Assembly (NCBI GenBank): GCA_050696075.1
Contig: JBOGUF010000046.1
Coordinates: forward strand, 1-5,020
DNA length: 5,020 nucleotides
Reading direction: 5' to 3'
Origin: JBOGUF01 sp050696075
GTDB taxonomy: Bacteria > Chloroflexota > Chloroflexia > Thermomicrobiales > UBA6265
The notes beneath the pieces were generated by a model. It had not been told where the DNA came from. It ran no database searches and saw only the letters and a program-made list of their open reading frames with translations. Numbering within the stretch: position 1 is the first letter of the stretch; every line of letters begins with the position of its first letter. The position numbers were made by a program, and so were the translations under genes. Of this stretch, positions 4,906 through 5,020 are shown one piece after another.

Positions 4906-5020
4906 ATGACTCGGGACGACCGCGTGGACGATTCCCTGCTGGAGCAGTCGCTTAGCAGACGGAAGCTACTCGCGCTCGGCGCGGCCGCGCCGGCGCTCGC
5001 CGCCGTCGGCCGGGGGGCGG
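4906..5020 (+). CDS. exported protein with Tat leader, cut by the window edge
   Basis: Only the first 38 codons are in the window and the frame is open to the end. The ATG has a strong ribosome site, AAGGGAG (4894-4900), five bases upstream. The N-terminus is charged (MTRDDRVDDSLLEQ) and then has a twin-arginine motif, SRRKLLALG (about 17-25), followed by a hydrophobic Ala/Leu-rich stretch, APALAAV. This is the signature of a Tat-exported protein. In related genomes, as I remember them, leaders of this form often belong to substrate-binding proteins of ABC transporters, but nothing visible here proves that. If it were a peptide- or amino-acid-binding protein, it would fit with 5-oxoproline uptake; that is only speculation. 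Confidence 0.7.
   Translation, partial: MTRDDRVDDSLLEQSLSRRKLLALGAAAPALAAVGRGA

Overview
This is a high-GC bacterial window (coding regions far above 60% GC by eye, two intergenic stretches near 40-48%). I infer a member of the Chloroflexota, probably class Thermomicrobia (Sphaerobacter/Thermomicrobiales-like). The reasons are the 'MDxRxFDxxTRxxG-TRRRLxGG' type of Tat leader on the first gene, the GC-rich palindromic dispersed repeats, and the style of the second Tat leader at the right edge. This placement is recognition from memory, not a database result.

Layout. Positions 1-24 hold a perfect GC-rich hairpin, probably the terminator of the gene beside it. A minus-strand gene (stop at 59) encodes an exported Tat-leader protein with a C-terminal bacterial SH3 domain. 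A divergent AT-richer intergenic region (950-1209) separates it from a small acidic, lysine-free protein of unknown function (1210-1545, plus strand). After a 203-bp AT-richer gap comes the main unit: pxpA (1749-2519) and, overlapping its stop codon as GTGA, one long gene (2516-4702) that fuses PxpB, PxpC and a complete AccB-type biotin carboxyl carrier protein. A 200-bp gap with a candidate promoter follows. The window ends inside the Tat leader of another exported protein (4906 onward).

How the genes work together. PxpA, PxpB and PxpC are the three subunits of the prokaryotic ATP-dependent 5-oxoprolinase, which opens 5-oxo-L-proline (pyroglutamate) to L-glutamate. Here B and C are one polypeptide carrying an AccB-like carrier with the biotin-accepting lysine. 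No biotin carboxylase (AccC) lies in the window, so any biotin chemistry would need a partner encoded elsewhere or just outside. The flanking exported proteins have no evident functional link to the operon.

The most unusual structural point is that two palindromic GC-rich elements lie inside the operon's reading frames. One is at the pxpA/pxpB junction (2530-2612, with four exact copies of an 8-bp unit). The other is exactly at the PxpB/PxpC seam (3257-3303, a perfect 13-bp stem) and is translated in frame as a low-complexity linker. This looks like dispersed intergenic repeats that have been captured into coding sequence, and the second may have created or now disguises the B-C fusion. I did not find CRISPR arrays, RNA genes or insertion sequences.
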